A DNA stretch of 64,000 bases from Nitrobacteraceae bacterium AZCC 1564. Lineage in GTDB: Bacteria; Pseudomonadota; Alphaproteobacteria; Rhizobiales; Xanthobacteraceae. Positions 9,583 through 19,380 of the stretch are shown here, piece after piece; position 1 is the stretch's first letter; the number at the start of each line of letters is the position of its first letter. The stretch covers positions 2,805,001 to 2,869,000 of the forward strand of contig JBAGRR010000001.1 of NCBI GenBank assembly GCA_036924835.1, in the 5' to 3' direction. The position numbers were made by a program, and so were the translations under genes. The notes below the pieces were generated by a model. That model was given only the letters and a program-made list of their open reading frames with translations, was not told the origin of the DNA and did no database searches.

Positions 9583-10530
9583 CTAGTTGTCCTGCCCGGC
9601 GATGGCGCGGGCAAAATCGCGGGCGGTGAATGGCGCGAGATCATCAACTCCTTCACCAACACCGATGAAATGCACCGGGAGTTTGTATTTGGCTGAGAGC
9701 GCAACAAGGATGCCTCCGCGCGCAGTGCCGTCGAGCTTGGTCATCACGAGCCCAGTGACGCCTGCGGTCTTGTGAAACGCATCTACCTGAGACAACGCGT
9801 TCTGACCAACAGTGGCATCAAGCACCAGCAGCACGGCATGCGGTGCTGATGAATCCACTTTCTTGATGACGCGCACGACCTTTTCAAGCTCGGTCATTAG
9901 CTCGGCTTTGTTTTGCAGCCGTCCGGCGGTGTCGATCAGCAGAACATCGCAGCCATCGCGCTTGGCAGCTTCATAAGCCTCAAAAGCGAGACTTGCAGAA
10001 TCTGATCCTTGCGCACGTGCAATCACCGGCGACTTCGTGCGCTCACCCCAGATTTTCAACTGCTCGATAGCCGCAGCGCGGAACGTATCGCCCGCCGCCA
10101 ACATGACCTTGCGGCCTTCAGCAGAGAATTTTGCTGCTAGTTTGCCAATCGTCGTTGTCTTTCCGGAACCGTTGACCCCGACAACGAGAATGACGAACGG
10201 CTTTTGGCTTGCATCGATCTCCAGCGGCTTCGCAACCGGAGCAAGGACTTTTTCGACCTCTGTGGCGACAATCCCAGCCACATCATCGGCCGATACTGAC
10301 TTGTCATAACGTCCCTTCCCGACCGCTTCCGCGATCCGCGCGGCAACGTCGGTTCCAAGATCGGCGCGCAGCAAGACATCCTCGATGTCCTCGATCATTG
10401 CGCCATCCAGCTTTCGCTTGGTGACGAGATCCGCTACAGCGCTGCCGATCGAACTCGATGTGCGCTTCAACCCGGCGGAGAGGCGCCGCCACCAGCTTTG
10501 CTTCGGTTGGTCTTGTGTACTGTCACTCAT
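9583..10530 (-). CDS. ftsY: Signal recognition particle receptor FtsY
   Basis: This GTPase receptor docks SRP-bound ribosomes at the membrane. The 315-residue protein has a short basic/amphipathic N-terminus (QSWWRRLSAGLKR) instead of the long acidic A domain, then an NG domain with P-loop GVNGSGKT at 118-125, DTAGRL and TKLDGTARGG. Its partner ffh is also in this window at 16913. It is followed closely by yciB and diverges from the pseudouridine synthase gene across 50 bases. Confidence 0.96.
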   Translation of the reverse strand: MSDSTQDQPKQSWWRRLSAGLKRTSSSIGSAVADLVTKRKLDGAMIEDIEDVLLRADLGTDVAARIAEAVGKGRYDKSVSADDVAGIVATEVEKVLAPVAKPLEIDASQKPFVILVVGVNGSGKTTTIGKLAAKFSAEGRKVMLAAGDTFRAAAIEQLKIWGERTKSPVIARAQGSDSASLAFEAYEAAKRDGCDVLLIDTAGRLQNKAELMTELEKVVRVIKKVDSSAPHAVLLVLDATVGQNALSQVDAFHKTAGVTGLVMTKLDGTARGGILVALSAKYKLPVHFIGVGEGVDDLAPFTARDFARAIAGQDN

Positions 10531-10580
10531 GAGAAGGGTGTGTTACCCGGTTCGGACATCAAACGAAAGCCACCTGCAAA

Positions 10581-11315
10581 ATGGATACGCCACAGCCGAC
10601 ACCAGACGAAATCCAGTCCCGCGTGCTTCATCGCGACGGACTGATGCTGGTGATCGACAAACCAGCGGGTATTCCGGTGCATCGCGGCCCCAAAGGTGGC
10701 GCGAATCTGGAAGCATCCTTCGACGCTCTGCGCTTCGGGCTCCCCCGCCCGCCGGTTCTCGTGCACCGTCTTGATCGTGACACCTCGGGTTGTCTCGTCT
10801 TGGGACGCCACCGCAAGGCGACTGCGTCGCTTAATCTCCTGTTCAAGCACGGACGAGTTTCAAAGACATATTGGGCTGTCGTGGAAGGAGGACCTTCCGC
10901 GGATGAGGGCGAAATCGACATTGCGCTCGGCCGGCTCAATGAAGAACGAGGATGGTGGCAAAAACCTGATCCAAACGGGTTTCCTTCGCTGACCAAGTGG
11001 AAAGTTCTCGGACGCGGCAGCGGCATGACGTGGTTGGCCATGGAGCCAATCACCGGACGAACGCATCAACTGCGCGTTCATTGCGCAGCCAGCGGCTGGC
11101 CGATCGTTGGTGACAATATTTACGGCAACGGCCCGCGCTTCGGTGAACCCAGCTTGCATTTGCACGCACGCGAAATCGTGATTCCGCTCTCGAAGAACAA
11201 ACCGCCCGTGCGCGTGATCGCTCCCGCCCCCGCTCATCTCCATGAACGACTGCGAGCCTGCGGATGGGCAGGGAACGAAATCCTCACCCCAGAAGCGGTC
11301 AATTCAGCCGAATAA
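10581..11315 (+). CDS. RluA-family pseudouridine synthase
   Basis: A 244-residue RNA-modifying enzyme that isomerises uridine to pseudouridine in rRNA or tRNA. The catalytic motif HRLDRDTSG places the nucleophile at Asp65, and the supporting GRTHQLRVH motif is present. There is no N-terminal S4 domain, so it belongs to the shorter RluA/TruC-like class. The target site is not predictable. Its last 12 bases overlap the end of the convergent mtaB gene. Confidence 0.9.
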   Translation: MDTPQPTPDEIQSRVLHRDGLMLVIDKPAGIPVHRGPKGGANLEASFDALRFGLPRPPVLVHRLDRDTSGCLVLGRHRKATASLNLLFKHGRVSKTYWAVVEGGPSADEGEIDIALGRLNEERGWWQKPDPNGFPSLTKWKVLGRGSGMTWLAMEPITGRTHQLRVHCAASGWPIVGDNIYGNGPRFGEPSLHLHAREIVIPLSKNKPPVRVIAPAPAHLHERLRACGWAGNEILTPEAVNSAE

Positions 11316-12575
11316 CCGCGCGCCGTCGTGGCCGGTTATTTTCAAGGCTTGGACCGATCCTGGCAGGAACCCTTTGACGGCGACTGGCACGAAGTGCTCG
11401 GTGCGGCCTTGAGTTCCGCTTTCGATCAACACCTGCCGCATCGCACCGACCTCTGAATCTAGCCTGCGGCGCAACGCCGCTTCCCCCGTCGCCCGTAAGC
11501 GCCTCGCCCGATCCTTGATTGCGCGACCGTCGACCTGCGGCATGCGTGCCGCCGGCGTACCCGGACGCCGCGAATAGGGAAACACATGCAGGAACGTCAG
11601 ATCGCACTCCTCGACGAGAGTCTGCGAACGCGTGAACATCTCTTCGGTCTCGGTCGGGAAACCCGCGATAATATCGGCGCCAAAGGCAATGTCGGGCCGT
11701 AGCCGGCGTACCTGCGCGCAAAATTCAACCGCGTCCGCACGCGAATGACGCCGCTTCATGCGCTTCAGGACAAGGTCATCTCCGGCCTGAAGAGAGAGAT
11801 GCAGATGCGGCATTAATCGCTCATCGCTGGCGATCACGTCCAGTAGGTCGCGATCGACCTCGATAGAATCGATTGAGGAGATGCGCAGTCTCTTCAAGTC
11901 GGGAACATGCTTGAGAATTTGTTTCGTCAGCGTTCCAAGCTTGGGCGCGCCCGGCAAGTCAGCGCCGTAACTTGTCAGATCGACACCGGTCAGGACGATC
12001 TCAGCATGCCCCGCATCGACAAGCGTGCGGATCTGATCGACCACAACGCCCATGGCCAGAGAACGCGAGTTACCGCGGCCATAGGGGATGATGCAGAACG
12101 TGCATCGATGATCGCAGCCGTTCTGGATCTGCACAAATACGCGCGGAAGACCAGTGTGAAATCCTTCAACCAGATGCGGCGCCATCTCGGTGACCGCCAT
12201 GATGTCGGCCACCGCGATCTTCCGTTCCGCTGACACATCATCAAGCGTCGGCGTCTCTAACACTGCACGCGTGGCACGCCACGCTTCGCCGCGCATCTTG
12301 TCGTCATTGCCGATCACGCGATCAACTTCGCTCATCTCGGCAAACATCTGCGCCTGGGTCTGCGCGGCACACCCGGTCACAACAATCCTCACATCCGGTT
12401 GTTCACGGCGGAGCTTGCGGATGGTCTGGCGTGCCTGCGCCACCGCTTCATTGGTCACGGCACACGTATTGACGACGATGGCGTCGCCGATCCCCGCCCC
12501 CTCGGCCTCACGCTTGATCACCTCCGATTCGAAGGCGTTCAAACGACACCCGAATGTGACGACATCGACCGACAT
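11304..12575 (-). CDS. mtaB: tRNA t6A37 methylthiotransferase MtaB
   Basis: This radical-SAM enzyme converts t6A to ms2t6A at position 37 of tRNAs. The 423-residue protein has the N-terminal UPF0004 domain with [4Fe-4S] ligands Cys10, Cys38 and Cys69, then the radical-SAM CxxxCxxC at Cys154, Cys158 and Cys161. The GCRLN start and C-terminal TRAM-like tail match MtaB rather than MiaB. The gene begins two bases after dapF ends, so the two are co-transcribed. Confidence 0.93.
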   Translation of the reverse strand: MSVDVVTFGCRLNAFESEVIKREAEGAGIGDAIVVNTCAVTNEAVAQARQTIRKLRREQPDVRIVVTGCAAQTQAQMFAEMSEVDRVIGNDDKMRGEAWRATRAVLETPTLDDVSAERKIAVADIMAVTEMAPHLVEGFHTGLPRVFVQIQNGCDHRCTFCIIPYGRGNSRSLAMGVVVDQIRTLVDAGHAEIVLTGVDLTSYGADLPGAPKLGTLTKQILKHVPDLKRLRISSIDSIEVDRDLLDVIASDERLMPHLHLSLQAGDDLVLKRMKRRHSRADAVEFCAQVRRLRPDIAFGADIIAGFPTETEEMFTRSQTLVEECDLTFLHVFPYSRRPGTPAARMPQVDGRAIKDRARRLRATGEAALRRRLDSEVGAMRQVLIESGTQGRTEHFVPVAVKGFLPGSVQALKITGHDGARLFG

Positions 12576-12577
12576 GG

Positions 12578-13450
12578 TTAGGCGACGTTGGCGAACAGTG
12601 TGGGGTCGAAACGGCCCTCGAACTCGAATGCCGCCGGGCCGGTCATCAGCACGTGGTCATCGCTTTCACGCCATTCGATCGTGAGTTCGCCGCCTGGTAA
12701 TGTCATGTGCACCGTCCGACCGGTGCGGCGCAGGCGCGCTGCGGCCACCGCCGTAGCGCAAGCCGCCGAACCACATGCCTTGGTGAGGCCGGCACCACGC
12801 TCCCAGGTGCGCATGATGATGTGTTCGCGATCGACGATCTGCGCCAGCGTGATGTTGGCACGATCGGGGAAGATCGGATGGTTCTCAAGCAACGGCCCGA
12901 AGCGCTCAAGGTCGTGGGCGTTGACGTCGTCCACCCAGAAGATCGCGTGCGGATTGCCCATGCTGACCACGGATGGCGTGTGCAGCACCGGCGCATCGAT
13001 GGGCCCGATCTGCAATTCGATAGAGCGCGTGTCGCGGAACTCTTCCGCCAGCGGAATATCCTTCCAGCCGAACTTCGGCGCCCCCATATCCACGGTGAAA
13101 AGGCCGGGCGACGGACCTAGCCAGCAGTTCAGCACGCCGGCCCGCGTCTCAAACGTCAGCGCGTCCTTGCCGGTTTCTTCGAACACCTGCCGCGCCACGC
13201 AGCGCATGCCATTGCCGCAGGCGGCAGCTTCGGAGCCATCGTTATTATAGATTCGGATGAAGGCGCTGGTGCCTTGCGTCCGTGGGGCGTGCAACACCAT
13301 CAATTGATCGTAAGGCACGCCCGCGGGCGACGCGATCGCGCGGGCCTCATCGGGCGTAATTTTGACAGCCGAATCACGCAGATCGACAACGACGATCTCA
13401 TTACCGATACCGTTCATCTTAGCGAAGCTGTGATTGGCGAGGGCGCTCAT
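12578..13450 (-). CDS. dapF: Diaminopimelate epimerase
   Basis: Interconverts LL- and meso-diaminopimelate in lysine and peptidoglycan synthesis. The 290-residue protein has the two catalytic cysteines in duplicated motifs: Cys78 in [10 protein letters not shown] and Cys226 in KACGSAAC. The N-terminal [10 protein letters not shown] is the family start. It is first in a dapF-mtaB pair; asd, the upstream enzyme of the same pathway, lies elsewhere in the window at 28161. Confidence 0.97.
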   Translation of the reverse strand: MSALANHSFAKMNGIGNEIVVVDLRDSAVKITPDEARAIASPAGVPYDQLMVLHAPRTQGTSAFIRIYNNDGSEAAACGNGMRCVARQVFEETGKDALTFETRAGVLNCWLGPSPGLFTVDMGAPKFGWKDIPLAEEFRDTRSIELQIGPIDAPVLHTPSVVSMGNPHAIFWVDDVNAHDLERFGPLLENHPIFPDRANITLAQIVDREHIIMRTWERGAGLTKACGSAACATAVAAARLRRTGRTVHMTLPGGELTIEWRESDDHVLMTGPAAFEFEGRFDPTLFANVA

Positions 13451-13696
13451 GGTGATGTCCTATGCCCGGGATATTAGGTCGCAAGTCGCTCAAGACCGTG
13501 CAAAACATCGCAAACGTTGGATTGAGCACCGGTGTATATGGCGAATACGGATGGAATTGGCCAGAGGCGTGAGGTCAGACTATAGCCCCACTTTGCCCGC
13601 AAGCCTGTCGGAAGACGGAGCGAAGTGGTTCGTGGTAACATCCATGCGCCTGATTTCGACGATTGATTATATTTTTGCGCCGATGGAGACCACCAC

Positions 13697-14524
13697 ATGA
13701 ACAATGCCCGCGTTTTGATCCTGGTGGTCATGGCGGCCGTCGTGGCGGCAGCGGTGTGGTCGGATTTCCCGGGAAGCCTCGCGCAAATGCCAGCCCCACC
13801 AGCCACTCCGCCGGCGACGAGCCCATCGACAACCACCCCCGAGCAAACGACGCCTTCTCCAGCCACACCTGCTCCGGCTCAAACACCGCCGCCACCGCCA
13901 GCGGCGACGCCCGCAGTCCCGGCCACGCCGCCCGCACCCACAGCTGAAACCCCTGCTCCGGTCGCACCGCCTGCGACGGCGCAGACGCCTGCAACCCCAC
14001 CCGCCGCTCCACCTCCTGCCGCCGAAGCGCCCCCGGCGACCGCCGCGCCAAAAGCACAGCCTGCAGACTCATTCGGCGAAGAACAAACCCTGACTGCAAA
14101 GAAGGTGCTGATGCTGAAGGGCTCAGCCACCTGGGATTCGGCGTTTGAGACAATCGTCGATTCGCTGAAAACGCTTTCTGCCTTTCTGGACAAGCAGAAC
14201 ATCAAGCCCGTCGGGTCTGTCGTGATTGTCTACACGTCAACCGACGATAACGGCTTCACTTATCAGGCTGAAATTCCGGTCGATCAGGATCCGAAAAACC
14301 TCGCTAAGGGGATGAGCATCGGCACGTCGCCCGAAGGCCAAACGCTGAAATTCGTCCATCGCGGGTCCTACGACAACATGGACAATACCTACGAAGCGAT
14401 TACCAACTATCTCGACGAGAAAAAGCTCGAGGCAAAAGATACGTTCATCGAAGAGTATGTCACCGACCCGTTGACCACGACGGAGGACAAACTCGTCATC
14501 AACGTGTTCGTGCCGCTTAAGTGA
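13697..14524 (+). CDS. Secreted protein with Pro-rich linker and GyrI-like domain
   Basis: The 275-residue protein has an N-terminal signal sequence or anchor, a region at about 31-121 made almost entirely of Pro, Ala and Thr, and a C-terminal GyrI-like (AraC effector-binding/SRPBCC-type) domain at about 130-275 containing VVIVYTSTDDNGFTYQAEIPV and HRGSYDNMDNTYEAI. The linker would let the domain reach away from the membrane. Ligand and function are unknown. The stop is 17 bases before the start of the SIMPL gene, and the two likely form one transcript. Confidence 0.75.
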   Translation: MNNARVLILVVMAAVVAAAVWSDFPGSLAQMPAPPATPPATSPSTTTPEQTTPSPATPAPAQTPPPPPAATPAVPATPPAPTAETPAPVAPPATAQTPATPPAAPPPAAEAPPATAAPKAQPADSFGEEQTLTAKKVLMLKGSATWDSAFETIVDSLKTLSAFLDKQNIKPVGSVVIVYTSTDDNGFTYQAEIPVDQDPKNLAKGMSIGTSPEGQTLKFVHRGSYDNMDNTYEAITNYLDEKKLEAKDTFIEEYVTDPLTTTEDKLVINVFVPLK

Positions 14525-14541
14525 ACATCTGGAGTCCCATA

Positions 14542-15243
14542 ATGCGCGCCCGTTCCGCCATTGTTGCAATCGCTCTTGCCTGCACCGCCTCGTCGGCATT
14601 CGGACAAACGCCACCGCCGACGATTACGGTCAATGGCGAAGCGACGATTTCGGTGCCGCCGGATATCGCGCAGATCGACAGTGGCGTGACGACCGAAGCC
14701 AAGACCGCCCGCGAAGCAAGCGATGCCAACAACAAAGCCATGGGCGGCGTATTACAGGCGTTGAAGAACGCAGGCCTCGCGGAAAAGGACATTCAAACAT
14801 CACGCCTGTCGCTGTCACCACAGAGCGCTGCGAGCCGTAACGCCAATGCACCGTTTCAGATCGTCGGCTACCGTGCCAGCAACCGCGTGACAGTGACGAT
14901 CCGCGACATCACTAAGGTGGCTGAGACCATCGACGTGCTGGTGGGGGCGGGCGCGAACGAAATCAGCGGCATCAGCTTCATGGTCTCGAAGGCGTCGAAA
15001 CTGCTCGACGAAGCACGCATCGAGGCCATCAGCGATGCCCGGCGCAAAGCCGAGATCTATGCGCGCGCCGCCGACGTCTCGGTCGGCGCTCCTTTGAGCA
15101 TCTCGGAAGAAACCACGCCCGGCCCGATCCCCTATCGCAAATTGGCAGCTGGGGTTTCGGCCGCGGCTCCCGTGGCGCAGGGCGAAGAGACGCTGCGCGT
15201 GACGATCAGCGTATCGTACGAGTTGAAGCCAAAAGGGCGTTGA
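14542..15243 (+). CDS. SIMPL domain (DUF541) periplasmic protein
   Basis: This 233-residue protein has a Sec signal ending SSAFGQ and one SIMPL/DUF541 domain (ITVNGEATISVPPDIAQIDSGV; later DARRKAEIYARAADVSVG). Members are periplasmic or outer-membrane associated, and their role is poorly defined. The ATG at 14542 is used rather than an in-frame GTG at 14521 because a GGAG box sits eight bases before it and the signal sequence starts there. The gene ends seven bases before a repeat cluster. Confidence 0.88.
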   Translation: MRARSAIVAIALACTASSAFGQTPPPTITVNGEATISVPPDIAQIDSGVTTEAKTAREASDANNKAMGGVLQALKNAGLAEKDIQTSRLSLSPQSAASRNANAPFQIVGYRASNRVTVTIRDITKVAETIDVLVGAGANEISGISFMVSKASKLLDEARIEAISDARRKAEIYARAADVSVGAPLSISEETTPGPIPYRKLAAGVSAAAPVAQGEETLRVTISVSYELKPKGR

Positions 15244-15250
15244 GGCCGAT

Positions 15251-15581
15251 CTAGTGTGGTGGTTCAGAAGTTCGCCCGGTTTTTCCCGCGAGTCCTTCCA
15301 GCGAACTTCTGAACCTGAACCACACGAGTGCCGCGGATTTGAAGTTCTTCCGATTGAGCCGCAAGCTCGATGAAGAACTTCAAATCCAAAGCGGCACTCG
15401 AATCATAGGCTTGCTAGTGTCCCTTTGATTCCGAAGTTCGCATCCGAGCAAGCCGCAAGCCTGTGCGAACTTCGGAATCCGGACACTAGAATTATAAATT
15501 TACTAGCTAGTGTCCTCTCGAATCCAAGGTCCGAACGGAGCACGCTGCACGATGAGGCGGACTTTGGATTCGGGACACTAG
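15251..15581. repeat. Cluster of four palindromic units, set A (A4-A3-A1-A2, complete)
   Basis: Units are A4 at 15251-15328 (arms TTCAGAAGTTCGC), A3 at 15325-15400 (arms GATTTGAAGTTCTTC), A1 at 15414-15489 (arms ATTCCGAAGTTCGC) and A2 at 15507-15581 (arms AATCCAAGGTCCG). This is the only locus in the window with all four A units. Spacers are AATCATAGGCTTG between A3 and A1 and AATTATAAATTTACTAG between A1 and A2. A4 and A3 share a junction. The final CACTAG overlaps and supplies the stop codon of the hydrolase gene on the minus strand. The cluster fills the gap between two convergent genes. Confidence 0.9.
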
Positions 15582-16636
15582 ATCTCGAAAACCTGTCCCG
15601 GCTTCAGCGCGACGAATTTGTCGCGCGGTACCTCGGCAGCCTCAAGCGCGATCGCAAGATCGTTCACCGGCGCGTCGATCGCCTCGTCGGTGAGTTGAAA
15701 TGTGCCGTGGTGATGCGCCAGTGCCACCGCTGCTCCGCAGTCGCCCAGCGCCTTCACGGCATCTTCCGGATTCATGTGCTGATCACGCATGAACCAGCGC
15801 GGTTCATAAGCACCAATCGGTAAGATTGCAGCACGCAGTGGGCCATGCGCCTCGCGTACCCGGCGAAAATGTCTGCCGTCGCCATATCCGGAATCGCAGA
15901 CGATGTAGATCTTCCCCGCTGGCGTCTCCAGCACAAAGCTCGCCCACAGCGCCTTGTTGCGATCGAACAAACCGCGCGCGGTCCAGTGCCGTGTCGCCAC
16001 CAGCGTGACCGAGACGCCATTGCCGAGCTCAGTCCGATCATTCCAATCGAAACCCTCGACTCGGATTGCGCTGTCGTACGTTTTCATCGTGACGTCGTTG
16101 CCAAGCGGTGTGATGACGCGAGGAGAAAATTTCGCGGCGAGCTTCGAAAGCGTGGCGATGTCGAGATGATCGTAGTGCCCGTGCGAGACCAGCACGGCAT
16201 CAATGGCCGGCAGCTTGTCGAACGAAATGCCCGGCGCGTTGACGCGCTTCGGTCCGGCAAAGGTGAACGGCGAACAGCGCTCCGACCACACCGGATCGAT
16301 CAGCAGGTTGAGCCCCGCCGTCTGGATCAGCCAACTCGCGTGGCCGACATAGGAAAAACGCACCTTGTCGCCCGTGACCCGCGGAGGGGGCACATCCGAG
16401 TGCCCACTCGGAGCCTTTTCGGGCCATTTGGCCGACTTTTTGGTGAGCTGCCAGCGCAGCACCTCCCAGAGATGCTTGGGAGGCGACCCATCAGGGTCAA
16501 AAAAGTGAGTTCCGTCAAAGTGATCGGAGGCAGTGCCTGCATAAGTTTTCATGCGGGAAATCCAGACAGTGGGCAGCCCCATGGCGACGGCAGCGCCAGC
16601 AAGCAAGCCCAAAACTCGACGACGGGTAATTTTCAT
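15578..16636 (-). CDS. MBL-fold metallohydrolase, NAPE-PLD/UlaG-like
   Basis: A 352-residue protein with an N-terminal twin-arginine-like signal (TRRRVLGLLAGAAVA) and a beta-lactamase-fold domain whose metal site is SHGHYDHLD (His152, His154, Asp156, His157). The VGHASWLIQT and DPVWSERCSPF segments match the NAPE-hydrolysing phospholipase D branch. A periplasmic hydrolase is expected; the substrate is unknown. Its TAG stop is contributed by the terminal CACTAG of the repeat cluster at 15251-15581, so the last codons may have been set by that insertion. Confidence 0.85.
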   Translation of the reverse strand: MKITRRRVLGLLAGAAVAMGLPTVWISRMKTYAGTASDHFDGTHFFDPDGSPPKHLWEVLRWQLTKKSAKWPEKAPSGHSDVPPPRVTGDKVRFSYVGHASWLIQTAGLNLLIDPVWSERCSPFTFAGPKRVNAPGISFDKLPAIDAVLVSHGHYDHLDIATLSKLAAKFSPRVITPLGNDVTMKTYDSAIRVEGFDWNDRTELGNGVSVTLVATRHWTARGLFDRNKALWASFVLETPAGKIYIVCDSGYGDGRHFRRVREAHGPLRAAILPIGAYEPRWFMRDQHMNPEDAVKALGDCGAAVALAHHHGTFQLTDEAIDAPVNDLAIALEAAEVPRDKFVALKPGQVFEI

Positions 16637-16912
16637 GGGTCCGAGGGGGCCGGGTGGCGGGTGTCGTCACAGGTAAGGTTCCGTAGCCGGTCCCGCAACT
16701 CGGCGCAAAAACCTGCTTTTTCGGACTTTTCTTGACTTTTGGGCTTCTGGACGCTTTAACCGCCGCAATTCTCGGAAAGAATTTCTTTTCGACCCGCCGA
16801 CCGGTGCTGGACGCCGGAGGCCAACGCCCGACAGCGCTGTGCGCCCTCGGGCGTAAAAGTGTTTGGAAATTCTGCTCCATTTTGGGGCTGAAGAACAGGA
16901 TATGGCGCAGCG
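16637..16912. other. Intergenic region upstream of ffh
   Basis: These 276 bases lie between the divergent hydrolase and ffh genes. No reading frame, palindromic unit or recognisable RNA is visible. It presumably holds the promoters of both genes, including that of the ffh-rpsP-rimM-trmD-rplS cluster. Confidence 0.4.
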
Positions 16913-18428
16913 ATGTTCGACAATCTGTCGGAAAAGCTTGGCGGAATTCTTGATCGGCTGACCCGGCGCGGTGCGCTGACGGAGGCCGATGTCGATGCCG
17001 CCATGCGCGAGGTCCGCCGCGCACTGCTCGAGGCGGACGTAGCGCTGGAAGTCGTGCGCTCGTTTACCGACAAGGTCCGTGAACAGGCCGTCGGTGCGAC
17101 CGTCGTTAAATCGGTGACCCCTGGCCAGATGGTCGTGAAAATCGTCCACGACCAGCTCGTGGACACGCTCGGCTCCGACGGCCAGCAGATCGACCTTAAT
17201 GCACCGGCGCCGATCCCGATCATGATGGTCGGCTTGCAAGGTTCCGGTAAAACTACCACCACCGCGAAGCTTGCCCGCCGACTCACCCAACGCGACAAGA
17301 AAAAAGTTCTGATGGCGTCGCTCGACGTCTATCGTCCGGCCGCGCAGGAACAGCTCGCCGTGCTTGGCCGCGATCTCTCGGTCGATACGCTGCCCGTTGT
17401 CACCGGACAGATGCCGACGCAGATCGCACAACGCGCGCTGCAGGCCGGCAAACTGGGCGGGTTACGACGTTGTGCTGCTGGATACTGCAGGCCGCACCAC
17501 GCTCGACGAAGAAATGATGACGGAAGCGGCTCAGGTCAAAGCGGCCGCGAACCCACACGAAGTACTTCTGGTCGCGGACTCGTTGACCGGTCAGGACGCG
17601 GTGAATCTCGCACGCGCCTTCGATACGCGCGTCGGCCTCACCGGCATTGTGCTGACACGCGTTGATGGTGACGGACGTGGCGGCGCCGCATTGTCGATGC
17701 GCGCCGTAACCGGCAAACCGATCAAGCTGATTGGTACCGGTGAGAAGACCGATGCTCTGGAAGATTTCCATCCCTCGCGCATCGCCGGACGCATTCTCGG
17801 CATGGGCGACGTGGTCTCTCTCGTCGAAAAGGCGGCGGCGCATATCGACGCCGAGAAAGCTGCGCGCGTCGCGGAGAAAATGCGCAAGGGCAAGTTCGAC
17901 CTTGCCGATCTCCGCGAACAACTGACGCAGATGCAGAATATGGGCGGCATTGGCGGCCTGATGGGCATGATGCCCGGCATCGCCAAGATGAAAAACCAGC
18001 TTGCGGCAGCCAATCTCGACGAGAAGATCGTGAAGCGTCAGATCGCTGTGATCGATTCGATGACGCGCGAGGAACGCCGCAATCCCGACATCCTCAAGGC
18101 CAGCCGCAAAAAGCGTATCGCTGCCGGCGCCGGCCTCAAGGTCGAGGAAGTCAACAAGCTGCTTAAGATGCACCGGAACATGGCCGACATGATGAAGGCC
18201 ATGGGACAGGGCAAGCGCGGCCCGCTGGCCGGCATGGCGCAGATGATGGGCTTTGGCGGCAGTGGCATGCCGTCGGCCGAAGCGATGAAGCAACTCGCAG
18301 AGAAGATGCCCGGCGGCATTCCGCAGGGTGCACCTACGCTGCCGAAAGATTTTCCCGGCCTTCCAGGCTTAGGAAAACCCACATTGCCTGGCCTCGGTGG
18401 ATTCCCGGGCCTCGGCAAGAAGAAATAA
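16913..18428 (+). CDS. ffh: Signal recognition particle protein Ffh (apparent single-base frameshift)
   Basis: This GTPase binds signal sequences and SRP RNA and targets ribosomes to FtsY. Residues 1-182 read in one frame (NG domain, P-loop GLQGSGKT at 107-114). The rest reads in the next frame, beginning YDVVLLDTAGR and continuing through the Met-rich M domain to a Pro/Gly-rich tail. Removing one G from the run at 17459-17461 restores LGGYDVV and one product of 504 residues, normal for the family. Since Ffh is essential and usually single-copy, a base-calling error is the likeliest cause. It heads the ribosomal and tRNA modification cluster. Confidence 0.93.
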
Positions 18429-18467
18429 CCCGCAGTTTTCAAAACAGACACACCAACGGAGAAGAGA

Positions 18468-18800
18468 ATGTCAGTTGTGATCCGCCTCGCTCGCGCAGGC
18501 ACCAAGAAGCGTCCTGTGTACCATGTTGTCGTCGCCGACTCGCGCTTTCCGCGCGACGGCCGCTTCATCGAGCGTCTCGGCCACTTCAATCCGCTGCTGC
18601 CGAAGGACAGCGAGCTGCGCCTGAAGCTCGACATGGACAAGGTCAAGGCCTGGATGGCCAAGGGTGCACAGCCATCCGACCGCGTCATGCGCTTCCTCGA
18701 TGCCGCTGGCGTTGCCAAGCGCACGGCACGCAACAACCCGGAAAAGGCCGTGCCGCGCAAGGAGCGCAAGGCGAACGCCGAAGCTGCAGCCAAGGGCTAA
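18468..18800 (+). CDS. rpsP: 30S ribosomal protein S16
   Basis: The 110-residue protein begins with the canonical [30 protein letters not shown] segment and ends in a basic Ala/Lys-rich tail. It assembles into the 30S body. It lies 39 bases after ffh and 12 before rimM, the standard alphaproteobacterial order. Confidence 0.98.
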   Translation: MSVVIRLARAGTKKRPVYHVVVADSRFPRDGRFIERLGHFNPLLPKDSELRLKLDMDKVKAWMAKGAQPSDRVMRFLDAAGVAKRTARNNPEKAVPRKERKANAEAAAKG

Positions 18801-18812
18801 TCGCGTACGCGC

Positions 18813-19346
18813 GTGACAAAAGCCGCGCTAATCTGCGTTGCAAAAATCGGCGCCGCGCACGGAGTGCGCGGCGAGGTGAAGCTATGGCCATTCACCGAAG
18901 ATCCGATGGCGGTTGTCGATTACGGCCCGCTTTCGACCAAGGACGGCGCGCGTCAATTTGAAGTGGTGCGCGCCCGCGTCGCTAAGGATCATCTTGTAGC
19001 AACGCTCAAGGACGTGACGACGCGCAACGATGCCGAGCGCATCAATGGCATCGAACTCTACATCCCCCGTGACCGTCTGCCGGAGACGGAGGAAGGCGAG
19101 TACTATCACGCCGACCTGATCGGGCTGCGGGCCATCGATGCTAAGGGCGACCAAATCGGCAAGGTACTTGCCATCCATAATTTCGGCGCCGGCGACATCA
19201 TCGAGATTGCCCCCTCACAAGGGCCGACCATCCTGCTGCCTTTCAATAGCACCGTCGTGCCGACGGTCGATCTTGCCAATGGCCACGTCGTGGTCGAGCT
19301 TCCGCATGAAATCGACGGCGACAGCCCGCAGGACGCGGACAGCTAA
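18813..19346 (+). CDS. rimM: Ribosome maturation factor RimM
   Basis: This 177-residue protein helps mature the 30S head and binds S19. The N-terminal barrel shows [23 protein letters not shown] and the PRC-barrel shows YYHADLIGL. The GTG start at 18813 is fixed by the conserved N-terminus. It is in operon with rpsP and trmD. Confidence 0.96.
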   Translation: MTKAALICVAKIGAAHGVRGEVKLWPFTEDPMAVVDYGPLSTKDGARQFEVVRARVAKDHLVATLKDVTTRNDAERINGIELYIPRDRLPETEEGEYYHADLIGLRAIDAKGDQIGKVLAIHNFGAGDIIEIAPSQGPTILLPFNSTVVPTVDLANGHVVVELPHEIDGDSPQDADS

Positions 19347-19380
19347 GCCAAAGAGACGCCGGAGCTAGGAGCATCTGACT

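Noticed and set aside
15251..15581. Clustered repeats as a CRISPR array
   Set aside because: Units are long palindromes of different sequence families with near-identical 13-base spacers; no constant repeat, no variable 30-40 base spacers and no cas genes.
17450..17470. Programmed frameshifting in ffh
   Set aside because: No slippery heptamer, no in-frame stop close to the shift and no downstream stimulatory hairpin; an extra G in a G run is simpler.
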